Source of the DNA: Rhodeus uyekii | Taxonomy: Eukaryota; Chordata; Actinopteri; Cypriniformes; Acheilognathidae | NCBI GenBank assembly: GCA_037043235.1 | Contig: JAWRVZ010000239.1 | Coordinates: 620,001 to 684,000 of the forward strand | DNA length: 64,000 bases | Reading direction: 5' to 3' | In this document: one piece after another, positions 14,201-29,200 of the stretch | How positions within the stretch are numbered: the first letter of the stretch is position 1 | Layout: each line of letters begins with the position of its first letter | Translations under genes and position numbers: made by a program | The notes under the pieces: model-generated | Seen by the model: only the letters and a program-made list of their open reading frames with translations | Database searches by the model: none | What the model was told of the DNA's origin: nothing

Positions 14201-17200
14201 CCGCTAGACTCAACGGACACTTGGTCTATATTACAAAGAACCAAATAAAATTTGCTTAAGCAGCACATGCAACAACTAACATAACTCACTGAACCCCCTT
14301 CCTCCCAAAGGCTGAAAAGATCTGATTTAAATACTCCAAGTTCCCGCCAAAACTAGAATTGGACCAAACCATTGATGTACAGGGTAACACAAAACACGCA
14401 AAAACATTGAGCTCAAAGGAATTAGACATCTACAGCAACACAAAATAAACATTCATAAAATATACAACTAGTAAACAGATCACATGAAATACTCCTACAC
14501 AACATCTTTGTCAAAGAAACATTACATGTGAACATACAAAAAGACCCCACAAATGGTTCCTTCCAGTCCTTTAAATGTGTGACCCTGGTAGGCCTCGCCC
14601 CTTTAGGAAACCAGAGATCCTACCCGGAAGTAAACACGAGCACCCAGGCAACAGTAGATGGCAGAGGCGAGTGTTTGCATTTGTCAACTTTCAAATAAAC
14701 GGTATAGTAGTTCAACTGTGTACTGTGGTTATTTAAATGAAACTAACAATGGAATTGGTGAATGAAGAGTGTGGTAAAATTTGATGACATGTGCACCTAT
14801 CAACAAATATACACAACAGCACATTCATTTCCAAAACAGAAAGCAACCCAATGAATGATGCATACCATTAAACTTCTTGCAACATAAAATTGTTCTAATG
14901 TTTGACTGTGACCGTTACTGAAAAACTAAACATTGTACTCATGCACTCTTGTTGTCAGGACCCGGTGACGGTATAATTACTGCATCTCACCGTCACACTT
15001 CATATCATATTCTTCTTTCTTTTCTTTTTTATGCAATGTTAATGTCATGGTTATCAGCCGTAACAGTGCCTTAAAGGGATAATTTCTCTCAAATGATAAT
15101 TCTGGCATCATGTTGTTCCAAACCCGCATGGCTTCTTACTTCTGTGAAACATGCAATAACATTTTTTTTAGTCCTTAAAAAGGAAGTCGGTGGGCTCCAG
15201 TGTTGCTGGGTTACCAACATTCCTTCACAGTATCTTTTTAGTGTTCTACTGAAGAAAGACCGTCATACAGTTTGGAAATAACATGATGACATAATTGTTT
15301 TTGGTAGAACTGTCCCTTTCAGCAGTGACTGCAACCAATATAAACTCCATACCAAAATAATCCTGATATGATTTAAATGAATGTGAAAGGAGACATATGG
15401 TTGGTGCCGGATGGATAGGTCCCTGTGTCAAAGGTTATGAACATGTCGGGCTCTGCATGTCACTGAATCAAGACGGTGAATACCTCGCAATGCACATTTG
15501 AAGTGCCCGTGGCAGTCACATTTCTGCTATTCTGCTGATGTCGTACCAATGTCAAACCACATTAGCTTGTGCTGATTTTTTGTGGGTGGAAAATGGCTAG
15601 TTCTCGAACAGCCTGGAAAAGCTTTGTTTGGAGAAATCATGCAACTCTACAATTGAGCAGTCACATTTCCAAACAAAATGAACAATTACCTTTACAAACG
15701 AGACATTTATTCAAGTGTGCTATGTGTATACTACTTTGAAAGTAACTCTTATTTTTAGTTAAAGTTTAGTTTATACGTTTTATGTACTTATCAGTTATAC
15801 TTAAACTCTGTATACCTGTCACTGGAAGTATAAATGGTATATTTGAGTATTCTATGTGTGTTTGTCTTAGTAGATTGCTCTTTTAATAGAGTGACTAATT
15901 AAATACTTTTTCACAAATATTGGTTTCTTTGAAGTAGTATTTCAGCATTTTTCTCAGTGCTATTATCCCACACAGAAATGGATACACATTTGCCTGATTT
16001 TATTGACTATAAATAAATGAATATTTCCTTATCAGGGTGTGACGGTATCGTAGCATACTTGTTTCTTTCTGGCAGTCAAATAGCAAAAAAAATTATTGAG
16101 AAGGGAGAGGGGGCGGGGCTGGTATGCAAATCAGTGCCCAAACAGAACCTTGCTGATCACATAAAGCACAAAAATAATCTGTAATTATAATGTTAAGTTC
16201 ACTTAATGAAAGCTTATAATTATACTTGCATCATAAAAGCTATTAAACTGGTAGTTTAACTGAGCGTATGCTTCAAAGTGTATGTTCATATTCCAAAAAG
16301 TATATTACTAGTAAACTCAACAGTGCAATTATGTTCATTTGCAGTATAGTTGCAATACAAATGAAAAACTAGTTGTGTCTATAAAGTTTATTACTGTTAC
16401 ACTTAAAGTTATGCTTTTCGAGGGTCAATCTAGTCCTAAGATGTTTTGAAATAGTACACTTAAAACTATAGTACACATAAACTTCACTTATAAGGCGGCA
16501 ACTTTGTTGTAAGGGTAAAACCTTTACTTTGATGGAAGGCTGAATTTGTAGTACGCTCCTTATCCTAAATCCAGACCTCATGCCATCACCTCATCATGTT
16601 ATTAAATTTGTATAATATTAACTGATTGGAATTAATTAAATGTGTGGCCAATACTAATACTTTCTTGTATCTTATTCTAGTTGTTCAAGTGTTGTAGTTT
16701 GTTTTTGCTGCCTTGTTCACGGTCAAATAGGAACACATGTTTTCTTTGGCATCATCAGAATTGATCTTACTGTTGTTTGTCTAGGTCTCCGTTGAGCAAT
16801 GGAAGGCCCTTGTTATCCGGAGGGCAGTTTAATGAAATAATTCTTCAGCCTCATCTCAGTGTGAAACAGCAGCAGGTAAAGTCACCTTCAGTTTTCTTGT
16901 TTTAGGGAACAGGCTGAAACGGATGACAAACATATCAGTGTATATTGGAGAGAAACCCCCCCCCCGAATGATCTGTGTTCATTTGCCTTTGATTTTATTG
17001 TGCTAGTGCTACGCATTTTCACCAGTGCAGATTGTTTATTGTATTTATTCATCATTCAATCCCTCCATTGTATACTGTAGCTTTTTCAAAAGTGTGATTT
17101 TCCTGTCCTAAAAAAATAAAATGGTTGTTCATGGTTCTCCAGCAGAGTGCAGCAAAGCCAACACACAACATCCACCAGAGGCCTTCTGGATCCCAGTCCA

Positions 17201-20200
17201 GCGACAGCTACCATCTGCCGGACCTCCTGCACAAGAGCCCCACACTTGAGCTCACCTCCCACCAAGACACCACTCACAGCTTTGATGTAGGTCTTCCTCT
17301 AGACGTCTTCTGGCTTTGTTCAGACCTCTGATAGCAGCAGTTTCATTTGAGAGTTTTGGTTTTGATGGATTTTCACAATTATCATCAATTTCAGTATCAC
17401 ACAGATAAACTACAATTAAACTAATTACTAGCAATAGTAAAAATCTTCAAATTAGGAACAAAGACCCTAACTGAAAAATTCAAGCACTAAATAAGAAAAA
17501 CTAGGCATTTTGACATGCATTTTCCTAGTTAGATTGCAAAAAGGACTCAGTTCAGTATTCACACGGTCTATTAGCAGCGACTTCATGTGCTCATCTTTCA
17601 GACAGCATTCAGAAACAATCTCATAGAAAACGTGCATATATCTTTTTTGCAACAGTCTAAATCCTTTTATTAAATTGCAATGCTTAAGTGCTTGCCAACG
17701 ACAAGCTTTCATGACCATGCAGCACAGCAATGTCACGTGAGCATAATCACAATAAAGACGCTAGTCCAAAATTAGTCATGGCTACCAGTATATCGCCTAT
17801 CCTCAAGTTGACTAAATAGTTTCAAAGAGATTTTTGGGGTGTACATACAACCCCTCACCCTTTTTGAACATGCATGAATTATATAATCATGTTTCTAAGC
17901 GGATTTTGATAGAAAGAACAATGATTTGGTGGTCTACTTGATGCTTGTGTTATTCTGTATTTACAGAAAGTATTCTATAGCCAGCCAGGAAAAAGCATGT
18001 CCTCTTCCTCATTCTCCCCTTTTATTGATCCTCGTTTGCTGCTATCTCCACCTCAGAGTCCGCAGGGATACGACCAACGTGAGTTCATGTCTGATGCCCA
18101 GTGACCTGTATAAAATGTCATTAAACAGTGAATGAAATATCAGTGTATGAAACACCTGTATCTTAATCTCTGTCTCTGTCTGTCAGTGAATGGCAGATGT
18201 GAGCCATGCGTTAGACAGCCTCACAGGAAGGGCTCTGTGGTGAACGTCAACCCCACCAACATTCGACCTCAGAGTGACGCCCCAGAGATCCGCAAATATA
18301 AAAAGAAGTTCAATACTGAGATCCTCTGCGCTAGCCTATGGGGTGAGACAAGTTCACTCTTCAGAATTGCATGCAGTGCAAACTGTTGATATTAATAAAG
18401 ATCATTTGCATGTTCCTCAAATCAAAGATAAGAACATAAATTAAGTCATTGCCATAGAAAATTAATCTTTAAAACCAATCACTGTGATGAAATGCACACT
18501 TCCTTTTATGATCACTTCAATGTTACTTTGACAGTATATTTAATTTCAGCTTAAATTAAAGTTGTATAGAGCAAAATGCCTTCTGTTTTTCATAATAATA
18601 CATGATTATTTTTTTTTTTAAACATGCTGTTATCAAGAGTATTATTTTTAAACAAGGTATTGCATGGACTGAAAATGCTTTTTTATATGCTTTTTTGGTA
18701 TAGTTGTGCTGAGGAAGAGGCTGATCTGTGTCTTTGCTCACTTTGACTGTTGTGTGTTTAGGTGTGAATTTGTTGGTGGGCACGGAGAGCGGCTTGTGGC
18801 TGCTGGACCGCAGTGGTCAGGGCAAAGTTTACTCCCTCATCAGCCGCAGACGCTTCCAACAGATGGATGTACTGGAGGGGCTCAATGTGCTCATCACTAT
18901 ATCAGGTACATACTCTACATAGAGCAATAGATATTATTCTTTTATTTCTACTAGCAAATAGATTAACAAAATAAAGAGTTTTTAGCAACTGACCAGGTAG
19001 AATTGACCAAAAAGAAAAAAAGTTTATCACATTGATAGGGATGGGATTCTAGTTGAATGAGTCATGCATAAAGCCCCCAAAAACACACGCGACAACTCTC
19101 TGAAATATTTTGTGATGTTAATGGGTTTAACAATTTTAAACCCCAAAAATGTAAATCATTTTTCACGTTACATGTCTTTCCAAACCTGTATGACTTGCTT
19201 TCTTCTGTGGAAAAGAGTAGAAGATAGAAGAAGAATATTTTAAATGTTGGTACCACTTTTGTTTCGTTTTGACATTCGTTGTTTTTTGTGTCTAGTTGAA
19301 CTTGAAAAAAAACAATACGAAGAGTTCATAGAAGAGTTTGCTTAGAACCTAACTTTGAAATCCATTTCTTATTCTAAACATTGCTTATATTTTCCGTTAT
19401 TACATTTATTTCATTAATTAAATTTTTTTCTCATGCATGATTGAACTCAGTGACTTCTATAAATACATCAAGTCAAGTCACCTTTATTTATACAGCGCTT
19501 TTTACAATGTAGATTGTTTCAAAGCAGCTTTACAGGAAAAACAATATAAACAAAGTTTGTTTGGCTGAACAGAAGCCCCAAAAGAGCAGGTGAATCAATA
19601 CAATTGATGAATTTTAAGTGTTTAGTTTCCCCAACTGAGCAAGCCATAGCGGCAAGGAACCAAAACTCCGGCAGGTGACGTAACGAATGAAGAATAGAAT
19701 GGAGAAAAAAACCTTGGGAGAAACCAGGCTCAGTCGGGGGACCAGTTCTCCTCTGGCCAACAGCCAAACAGTGCATGATTATTATACAACAATTCAAATC
19801 CAACATGAAGTCCAATTTGGTCCGGTTAGAGATGGGTTCATGATCGTCACAGGGGAGGGTCTAGTAGAATCATGGTCTCCGCAGACACTTCAGGGCAGTG
19901 CTGTGCTCGTGTCCAGGGGCAGATCCTTCATCTGATCTGGATACAGCCCGGATCCAGCTGACCATGGTAACCTCGGAATAAACAGAGACCAATATCAGCG
20001 TAGATGCCATTCTTCTTATGATGTATCGAGTACATCAGGTGTTATGGGAATGTTCCCGGTTCCGGCTTATCTAAATTATGCAGCCTAACAATCATTTTAC
20101 ATGATTTGGATTAAAAATGTATGTATAATGTGTTATGTGTATGCCAGGTTGAAGAGATGTGTTTTTAGTCTACATTGCCTTCACAATAATAAATTACACT

Positions 20201-23200
20201 AAAATATATTCAAATGGAAAATGTAGTCTCGGTAAATAGAGTAGACTTCTTTCAAAAACTAAAAAAAAAAAATATTATTCCCTGTTGTTTGTGTCTATAA
20301 AATATAGCTTGAATCTATTTTTTTATATATATATTTCTTGTGGAAAGGTAAGAAAAACAAGCTGAGGCTGTACTACTTGTCCTGGCTAAGGAATAAGATC
20401 TTGCGTAATGATCCAGAAGTGGAAAAGAAACAGGGCTGGACCTCAGTGGGAGAACTGGAGGGATGTGTCAGCTACAAAGTAGGTGAGTCCATTTTAAATA
20501 TGTTTTTGTTTCAATGGACTTTACCAACAAGCATCAGTGTGCAATGTATGCAGTTTTATACTTACAAGGGCTAAACTCCTTTTAGTGCAGACATTCAAGG
20601 TAAGCCACTAAAAACATACTTATGAATAAATAATTTAGTTATAAACACTGACATTTACTTTAATACACTGCATTGAAATACTTAGTGAAATCATTCTAGC
20701 AAACCAGAAGAGACAGTGTTATCCACTCCTGTAGAGTAGCAAGTAGCCTGAAATTAAATGGTAAGTCTGGATCAAAAAGACTCGTCTTTTTATGGTGAAT
20801 GGGATAGATATATTTGGAATCAAAGAATGACACACAACAAGAGACATTAGGTTTAGAGGTCAGCCATAATTCTGGTCAGGTTTTTTGCTCTAATGGAAAA
20901 CAACATGCATTTAATATGCGTTTTGATTATCATTTAACTCATACTAACTTCTTTCAGTTCGGTATGAGAAAATCAAGTTCCTGGTCATTGCTTTGAGGAG
21001 TGCTGTGGAGATCTATGCTTGGGCTCCCAAGCCATACCACAAGTTCATGGCTTTCAAAGTAAGTCTCATATCCTAGTAGCCCAAAAATTTTGGGTCATAT
21101 CTTTGAGGAAATTATGAGAAGCAAAAGAGATTGATATTGATATTACCACAATGCCAAAGGAATTACGTTTTTATTAGAAATGATTATAGAATTATATATT
21201 ATAATTCTAGAATTATAAGTAATTATAAAATGACAAAACATTTGTGTATCATACAAGTATTTGTTATACTGCCCATAAGTTATGCTGATTTTATTTGTTT
21301 TTAAATCAGTTGAGCTACCGAGCAATTAACTATATTAGCCAAAATAAGTTTTAATTAATAATCTGCCCAAGTAATCATAATTTGTGTGAAAAGGAACTAA
21401 AGTGTTTGGTGTTTTACTGCCACTAAATTTAATTTAATCTGGAATCCACAGTGTTTACAAGTATAGGGTTGAAATTTAAAGCTTTCAACATGTTTCTGAG
21501 ATTCCTGAGGAGGCAGTTAAAGTCATAACCATACTTTCCAATTACCTGATGGCTACATTTATACATTCCTCCATTTGAAAAAAGAATAGGAAGGTGTAAT
21601 GATAGATAATGTAACTGGGGTGTTTTTGGAAATGGGTCATTTTTGAGTACGTGTCCTACTTCACTGCAGTCCTTAGAGACCTACTCTACTTTTGACATGA
21701 AGTTCTGCTGTTTATATTTATAACATTTAGATCAGGTTATTGTCCAGTCTGTTTTTATGGACATAAAAACATAGTGTTTACTAAATGCCTTTGAAAGCAT
21801 GTGTTTTTTTCAAAGAAATTATCAGCTTGGTGTAGCAATGGGCATATTTTGCTGCTGAAGTTCTTGACAAAATAATTCAAATGTTAAAAAAAAAAAAAAT
21901 TTAGATCTGCATCATTATAGATATGGGTCAGATGGACAACTTAGCCCATTGCATCACAAAAGCTTTGTGTGAGATCATTATGAGAAGACTCGAGTCCCGT
22001 TCACAATCGCTGGCCAAGGATGACAAAGGTAGCTAATAATCAAAGATCCGTTTAATAAAAAATAAATAGAATCCAAGATGGCAATGACACCGTTATAGCG
22101 TGTGTAGCGCACACAGTAACAATAATGAGCAATGAATGAGAACTCTTGAGGAACTCAGGCAAATACACAGGCAAATTATGACAGAATACAAACAGTTAAT
22201 GAATGTCCATAGTAACAGATTGTGGCAGGAAAATGAACAAAGGGAAACGTGACTGAAGATAAACAAACTAAAAATCCATATAATTTATAATTTTATAACC
22301 AATAACATATAATTTTAAGCAAATTGTGTGTTTATCTTGTTGTCAGTCCTTCAGCTCACTGCCTCAGAAGCCCATCTCAGTTGACCTGACAGTGGAGAAT
22401 GGACAGAGGTTAAAAGTCATCTATGGGTCTCACGCTGGCTTTCATGCAATTGATGTGGATTCAGGGACACCGTTTGATCTGTACCTACCCAGTCATGTGA
22501 GTATCCCAGCAAGCACTTGTCTACACCTGTACTAATACAACTGGTATTTTGAGTTTTCTTTTAAGCTAATGCTAATGCTTTTTTGGGTCATGCTAGGTTA
22601 CTGAGTAAATCAAACATCCAGTGTGACCAGCTGTTATAATAAAGGGCCCTATGTTGTCTATATTGATGGTGGGACAGTGTATAGTGGATCTGTCACCACT
22701 GAAAATGATTAAGAGCATAAATTCACAAAAACACTTAACTGATACATGTGCATACTGTAATGCTGGGTTGAACAAAACCGGGATGAAGCAGTCTACATGC
22801 AGGTAGGTTTATTAACAAAATGATGTGAAACATAAATACAGAGCTGGTGCACACCAAGAAAACAAGAATATGAGCATCTACAGAGAAACATCTACTAACC
22901 CTGAACAATGGTAACAGGGTATAAAAACACAAGATAACAAGCCTAACAAGGAGAGGGTGGAGCTAATGTGAGAACTAATAAGGGTAACTATGGCAACAAA
23001 CAGGGTAGCATTGAACAAGGAAGTAATCACAGTAACAATGGGGAACAAAACTCACTTCAAAACAGACAGGAGTACGGACCGGGCTCATGACATAGCCAAA
23101 TAAGAGTGTCTTCCAGACCCTCCAAAGCAATCCACGATGGAATTGGAGTAGAGTGGAATGGAGGTCCATGGAGTGGAGGAAGGACTGGAAATGGAAGTTA

Positions 23201-26200
23201 CCAGGACAGAGCACGTTGGACAAGTGGCTAGTATAGAGCAGGCTGGTCTGACAGCCAGGGCAACGCAGACTGGATTGAAGAGCACCTCAGTGGAGCTGAA
23301 GATCCCCACGGCAGAGCAGAAGACAACCACAGCAACTGCAGACAGGACTGAACAACACCATGGCAGAGCAGAGGACCACCACAGTATCCCAGAGCAGACG
23401 GAGCAGGAGACCACCACAGTTGATCTGGTGGAACTACAACAGGGCACAGAAAGGTTAGCAATAGCCCCTGGGGCCAAACGGAGACATGTAAAGGGTTTGT
23501 AACCTGCCTCCTTGGCCATAACAGGGCTGGTAGAGAGTTCAACAACGACCTTTGTGGTAATGTCTGTGCAAATAGCAAATTCACAAAGGACCTTTGTGGT
23601 GACATCAGGGATGATGTGAAACTCTGTGATTATCTCCATGGACACTTCCAGGCAGAAAGGAAGTTCATGGACACAGGAGTGAGCTCTGGGGCTGAAGCGG
23701 GCTCTGGACAGCCATGTTGTGGACAGGCTCTGGTGAGACAACCATGAAGGGATGATATTATGGCCTTGGAACCACTGGACTAGAATGAGTTGGACTTGGA
23801 AGAGTATCAGACTTGAGATAACCAGACTTGAAAACGCAATTTCACTCTGTAGCCACCGAAGCTTGAGGCACATGGGTCCCTCCAAAGAAACTGTTTAAGG
23901 TAAGGGTGCTCTTCGACCTTCCCCACAATGAAGGGGGAATGACTTGACAGTTGAGCGTAGTCCATGTGTTGTTAAATGTCACCCTCTAGGCACACATGTG
24001 ATCTTAAGGGTTTGTTTAAGCCATAACAACAGAAGTCCTTAAAAAAATGCATTCTTCCGTTTTAGACAGTTAGAAAGAACACAGAACTGACCAGTGTAGT
24101 CTTCAATGGTGTGTCCTCTGACAAAGAAAAAGATGTCCTCTACAGATCGACTGACCGACACATGGATCCAGTAATGTCGGGTTTAACGAAAGCGAGATGC
24201 ACATGCAGATTAGGTTTATTGACAAAATGATGGAAAACGAACACTGCCCCCTTATAGTGAACAAAATCTTAGTTGTCAAAAGAAGTTTGGTCAACTAAAC
24301 TTGTATCAGTCATTTAGTCACAAAAGATAAGTCACTCAGTGACAGATCACTAATATGGTCGGTCCATGCGGCAATATGTCAGGCAGAAGATCCAGTGTTG
24401 GAACATTTATAGTGGGTAAAGAATGACCACAAAAAGGGATATTTCACCCAAAAATCTAAATTGTCCCATAATTTACTCTCCCTAAAGCCATCCTAGATGT
24501 ATAAAAGTTTCTTCCTTCAGCCAAACACAGAGTTCTATTAAAAAATACCTGGCTCTTCCAAGCTTTATAATAGGAATGAATGGCACCTTCGATTTTGGAG
24601 TCCAAAAAAGCCCATCCATCCATCATAAAAGTAATCCATACGGCTCCAGGGTGTTAATAAAGGCCTTCTGAAGCAAAGCGACGCGTTTTCTCTGTTTAAA
24701 AAGGTTATCCCTGATAGCACAGAGCAGCTGAGACCTCACATCACAAAACCACGATTTTGTACCATACTGTAGAAGAGCAAATTTGCACCTTTACTTTGTC
24801 TCAGAAGTAATCAAAATTATCTTGATTTTGGGGTGAAATGTGACTTGGGTGTTTTTGTGAGACATAAAATCATCACACAGTTTAGAGAAGCCATTTATTA
24901 TGTTCAGCATGTAGAACATAATCTAGTGTGAGAAAAATGGTGATATAAAGCTGCATTTCGCTCTATTCCTGACGTCCCCACACACCCACACAGCAGCATA
25001 TCCTTTACAGTGAGGAAGAGCGATTACTGTAGTGTTCATCCATAGCTGTGCCACCCCCTCTTAGCATCGGCCCACACTCCAGTGAGGTGTCCCACATAGT
25101 TACGGACTAGTTCATCCTTATAATCTGTGTGTGTGTGCTAGTTTCTCCAAACTGATCTCTTGTCCAAAAATAACCATGCAGCCTTTGCTACATTCCCAAA
25201 GCATAAGCCATTGAAATGACCTGTTATTTGACAGTCCTATCCCCCCCACCCCAATAACAGGCAGTAGATAAATTTAGAGTTGAACTAGCGGAAAGAAACA
25301 GAATTGGAGGCTGGGCGGCACTAGCTCATGTAGTGTTTCATACGAACATTTTCTCATTCATTCCCTCCCATTCTCTCGTTCATTCTTGGTCACTTTTTTT
25401 CATTCTCACACACATTTCTTTAAATGCAATTGCATTTTTCCACCTTTCACGTAGTTGTTGTCTTTACTTGCACAGACTCATTAGCGATGTCTTTCCACAC
25501 TCAAGCTGCTCTTTGCGTGGTGTAATTTTGCCTCTCCCACTTGGGGAAACACTCTCTGTTTGTGGCGGCGTGTGTTGCGCGGATGGCACTTATGAGAATC
25601 CCCCGGCAGAGGATAAAGATCGCTCTGCGGCTCTGGATGCCCGTATTGATGCTCAGGATTGTGGTGGCTCTACAGAGGGATGGCAGTACAGTGTGTGTGA
25701 ATTTATTTCTGAGTCAGGCAAGTACAGTGGGAGGTGTGTGATTGCATGTGTGTGACATAGACATGTAAGTACAAATGATTGAGAATATCTATTCTAATGC
25801 TTTGCCATCATTAGATTTTTAGAAACGCTTAGAAAGTGTTTAGTTTTTTTTTTACCTAAGCCAAAGGTAACAGAAAACTTTTGATTTTAAAAAATGTTTA
25901 AACTCATTATTGTAATTAAATGAACAGAATTGCATTCACTTATTTGGTGGTGTGTGATTTAAAGATGTTGGGGGGGTATTCAGAATATTCTCTGTAAGTT
26001 GTGTCTTCAGTGGATGTACCCCTTCTCTGCAAGGGTTTTCAGAATGCAAGTAGCATTCTGAAAGGGCAGAGAATATCCAGACAAAAAAAGGGGGGGGGGG
26101 GGGCATAAACATTTTTGCATTATAATAATGTTTTAATGCAACATTTCTGCTCCTGTTTTGCCTGCAAAGTAAATTATTATTTTTTTATATATTGCATGTT

Positions 26201-29200
26201 CAGATATTCATATAACAAAATATTCTGGGCATGACATATTTTTGAAAATGATCAAAAATGCTGGCAGTGGCTGGCAACTTAAAAAGAAAACTGGCGGGGA
26301 AAGAGTTAGCATTTCATTTATAATGAAGCCCACTTCATTATTTTAATGTATACCAATAGATATAACTATTTTATAGATTTCTATAGATTTTAGACTAGCT
26401 CACGTGACATTGCTGTGCTGCTTAGTCACGAAAGTTTGTCATTTAAATGCATTTTTAAGCACTGTGGTTTAAAAAAGTGAATCAAAGGCCATGACTGAGC
26501 TGAAGACTAAGGCTGTCAGGGGTGAACAGCACCAGGGCAGAGCCATTGGAGTCAACAGTATGGATGAAGACCGTTGGACCACCATAACCACTTGGATATG
26601 GGACACTGAAATTGAGACAACCTAAGTTCAGGACTTACCGGGAGCCTCCTGGACTTGGGAACTCCAGGACTATCTGACTTTAGACCTTCAGAACCAGCGA
26701 ACTTAAGGCTCCTCTGGGGGAGTTGCAGCGGACACCACCTCTGTGTCAGATGGGAGACTGAGCTGGAGTACGATGGATGGAACTTTGGGATCTCCAGGAC
26801 AACAGGACTTGGGACCTTCAAGACCATCTTCAGCCTGCAGTTGAAATCACCATCATTGTGCCAGATAGCACACACACACTGCATGGCAGCAGCCATCATT
26901 GGAAGCACTGAAAAAAGTGGACGGACCTCCAGGATAACAAGACTTGGAGGAATACTGGATGAGGGATCACCTGACTTTGGACCTTCTGGACCACTGGGGG
27001 CTGCACTGGACACCACCGCCTCTGTGCCAGATGGAGACGTGTGCACAGCCCACAGCTAAAGCATTGTGGGCGCAATCATCAGGAGCACAGAGGAAAGTGG
27101 AGGAAACTCCAGGACCACTGGACTTGGGATGTCCAGGATTACTAGAATTAAGGTCCACCTTTGGGGGAGCTACAATGGACACTGCGTCAGACGAAGAAGT
27201 GTGCGCTGCCCACAAAGACAGGACTGTGGAAGCAATCATCATAAACACAGAGGACCGTGTAGGACACTGTAGAGTAGAGGACCTGCAGGGGGACGCTGCT
27301 GCCTCTGTGCCAGTTTGGAAAATGTACATGGCCCACAAACACAGATGGCGACAGCCATCATCGGAAATACTGAGGACAGTGGACAGGACTCCAGGACCAC
27401 TGAACTTGGGACCCTAAGGATCACGAACATAAATACTTTATACATTATTAGACAAGTTACATTCATTTTATTAATGCTAATATGATTAAATCAATTGGTA
27501 TTATAAGAAAGTTGTTTTTGTTGTTGTTGTTGTTTTTTAAACATTTTTATGTTTAGTTAAGGTGATTCTTTTTTGGGTTTTTTTCAGTTAAATTCCCGGA
27601 ACCATTCATAAAATAATAGATATGCTGCAGAAATATTTTCCAATTACAATGAAAACTACTGAATTAAACCCGTTAATATTGTCACCTACAAAATGATATC
27701 TTTACATTTATTTGATTTTTATTTGATTTTATTATTGTTACTTATTTTATATTTTTGGTCTGGTTTGTCAATGGAAATAAAATCATCATTGATGATGTTG
27801 CAGAGAAAATACCTAGTGTGATATGTTTTGTGACAATCCATGAAATAGACAGTATGTAGAGTCATGTATTTTTGACTTCTGTTTGGAGAACACTGACACT
27901 GGATGAAGGTTGATCTGTATTTATTCAGGCAGTTACTGACAAAGAAATGGTAGTGTTCTGACTCTTTATAACAGAATATCTGTGTTTCAGATCCAAGGTC
28001 TGATTCGGCCACATGCCATCATCATCCTCCCCAGCAGCAGTGGGATGGAGTTGTTGCTGTGTTACGAGGATGAGGGCGTCTATATTGACACCTATGGCCG
28101 TATCACCAAGGAGACTGTGCTGCAGTGGGGGGAGATGCCTGCTTCTGTCGGTGAGTTTCAGCACTCAAAAAGCACAGCTGCATCATCTATGTACAGCAGA
28201 AGAACATTTGCTTGTAAGAAATATACAGTGTAGACATGCAATAATGTATGATCTATGATTAATGCAGATTTTGATACCTATGTGTTTTTTTTGTCTAAAT
28301 GCAGTCTAGTCGTGATCTTATTAACTGCTCTTGAGGTTCAGTAATATGAAGTTCTTGTAAAGATGTGAATGAGATTCTAACTACAAAAAAGCAAAAGAAG
28401 TCATTTGGCTGGATGAGTCATCTTTCAGCCCACTTCCTACATATGAGCACATTTGTGTGTCGAGAAAGTCACAACAGTCCTGTTCAGACCAAGAATAATA
28501 CATTTTTAAAAAGCTCTTTCTGAGGAACATTTGTTTCGGAACCTTGTGCATTTTCTCCCTATGTTTTTAAGGCATGTATGAACATGGCAATTGTGCTCAG
28601 ATCTGCACTAAAACAATTGCTCTGAGATCAACTGAGGGAGGTGGTCTCGGTCCATTTGAAAATGAACTGTAGGACAGTTGGGTTGAGGTGAGGACAATGA
28701 CACTACGGACCAACAAAGCATCGTCATTTATAATGTAAAATTTCTTATGTAAAAAGCAGCAGTGTCTAATTCTGTGAGTGAGCACATTGGTTATCGCAGT
28801 TGCTGACTCGACAAAGCCTTGATTCATACTCTGCATTATAAAACTGCATTATAAAAAGGGAATGATTTTGCAGGTGGTGGCCATAGACAATTGTTCTCTC
28901 CTAATTCTTCCTGACTGATTTGTTTTATGATCAGTTTTGTTTTGTTAGGGTTCTTATCACTGTCTATAGCATGAGGCAGTACTTGCAACCCAATCAGGTT
29001 TCACAGGCAGTCCTGCTCTTCCAGGAGAATCCATATGTACTGTTGTAGTTGTAAGGAGGTTTGATGTGTCTTCCAGCACAATTTCTAGAACCTAAAGACA
29101 GACACTTACACAAGAGCTGGATAGGGACATAGAAGGGCAACAACCCAGCAGCATGACTGGTATCTTCTCCTTTGTGTTAGGAGGAACACGAGGAGCACTG

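Larger units (their letters stand above)
8524..14997 (-). mobile_element. full-length Gmr1-type LTR retrotransposon (Ty3/gypsy-like, copia-like pol order)
   Basis: A 6474-bp element between 5-bp direct duplications CTTCA (8519-8523 and 14998-15002). Two 982-bp LTRs begin TGTCGTAACG and end CCGTCACA on the plus strand; they look identical when read side by side. One intact frame fills the interior on the minus strand. A polypurine tract adjoins the left LTR and a primer-binding site adjoins the right LTR, as expected for minus orientation. It sits antisense in the intron between nrk exons 10 and 11. Structure, duplication and intact frame point to a recent insertion. Confidence 0.97.

Noticed and set aside
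8524..14997. Ty1/copia element, because integrase precedes reverse transcriptase
   Set aside because: The HHCC spacing, GPY/F-like module, YIDD block and RNase H sequences are Ty3/gypsy-like, so Gmr1 fits better.
8524..14997. Endogenous retrovirus
   Set aside because: No envelope frame: the gag-pol stop lies about 20 nt from the polypurine tract and LTR.
23085..23885. 266-codon frame on the minus strand
   Set aside because: Ser/Cys/Pro-rich with no recognisable domain, lies in an nrk intron over a repetitive, purine-rich block that is open in several other frames. Composition effect.
26552..27059. Overlapping 134-164 codon frames on both strands
   Set aside because: They follow the degenerate tandem array. 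No start context, splice structure or domain.
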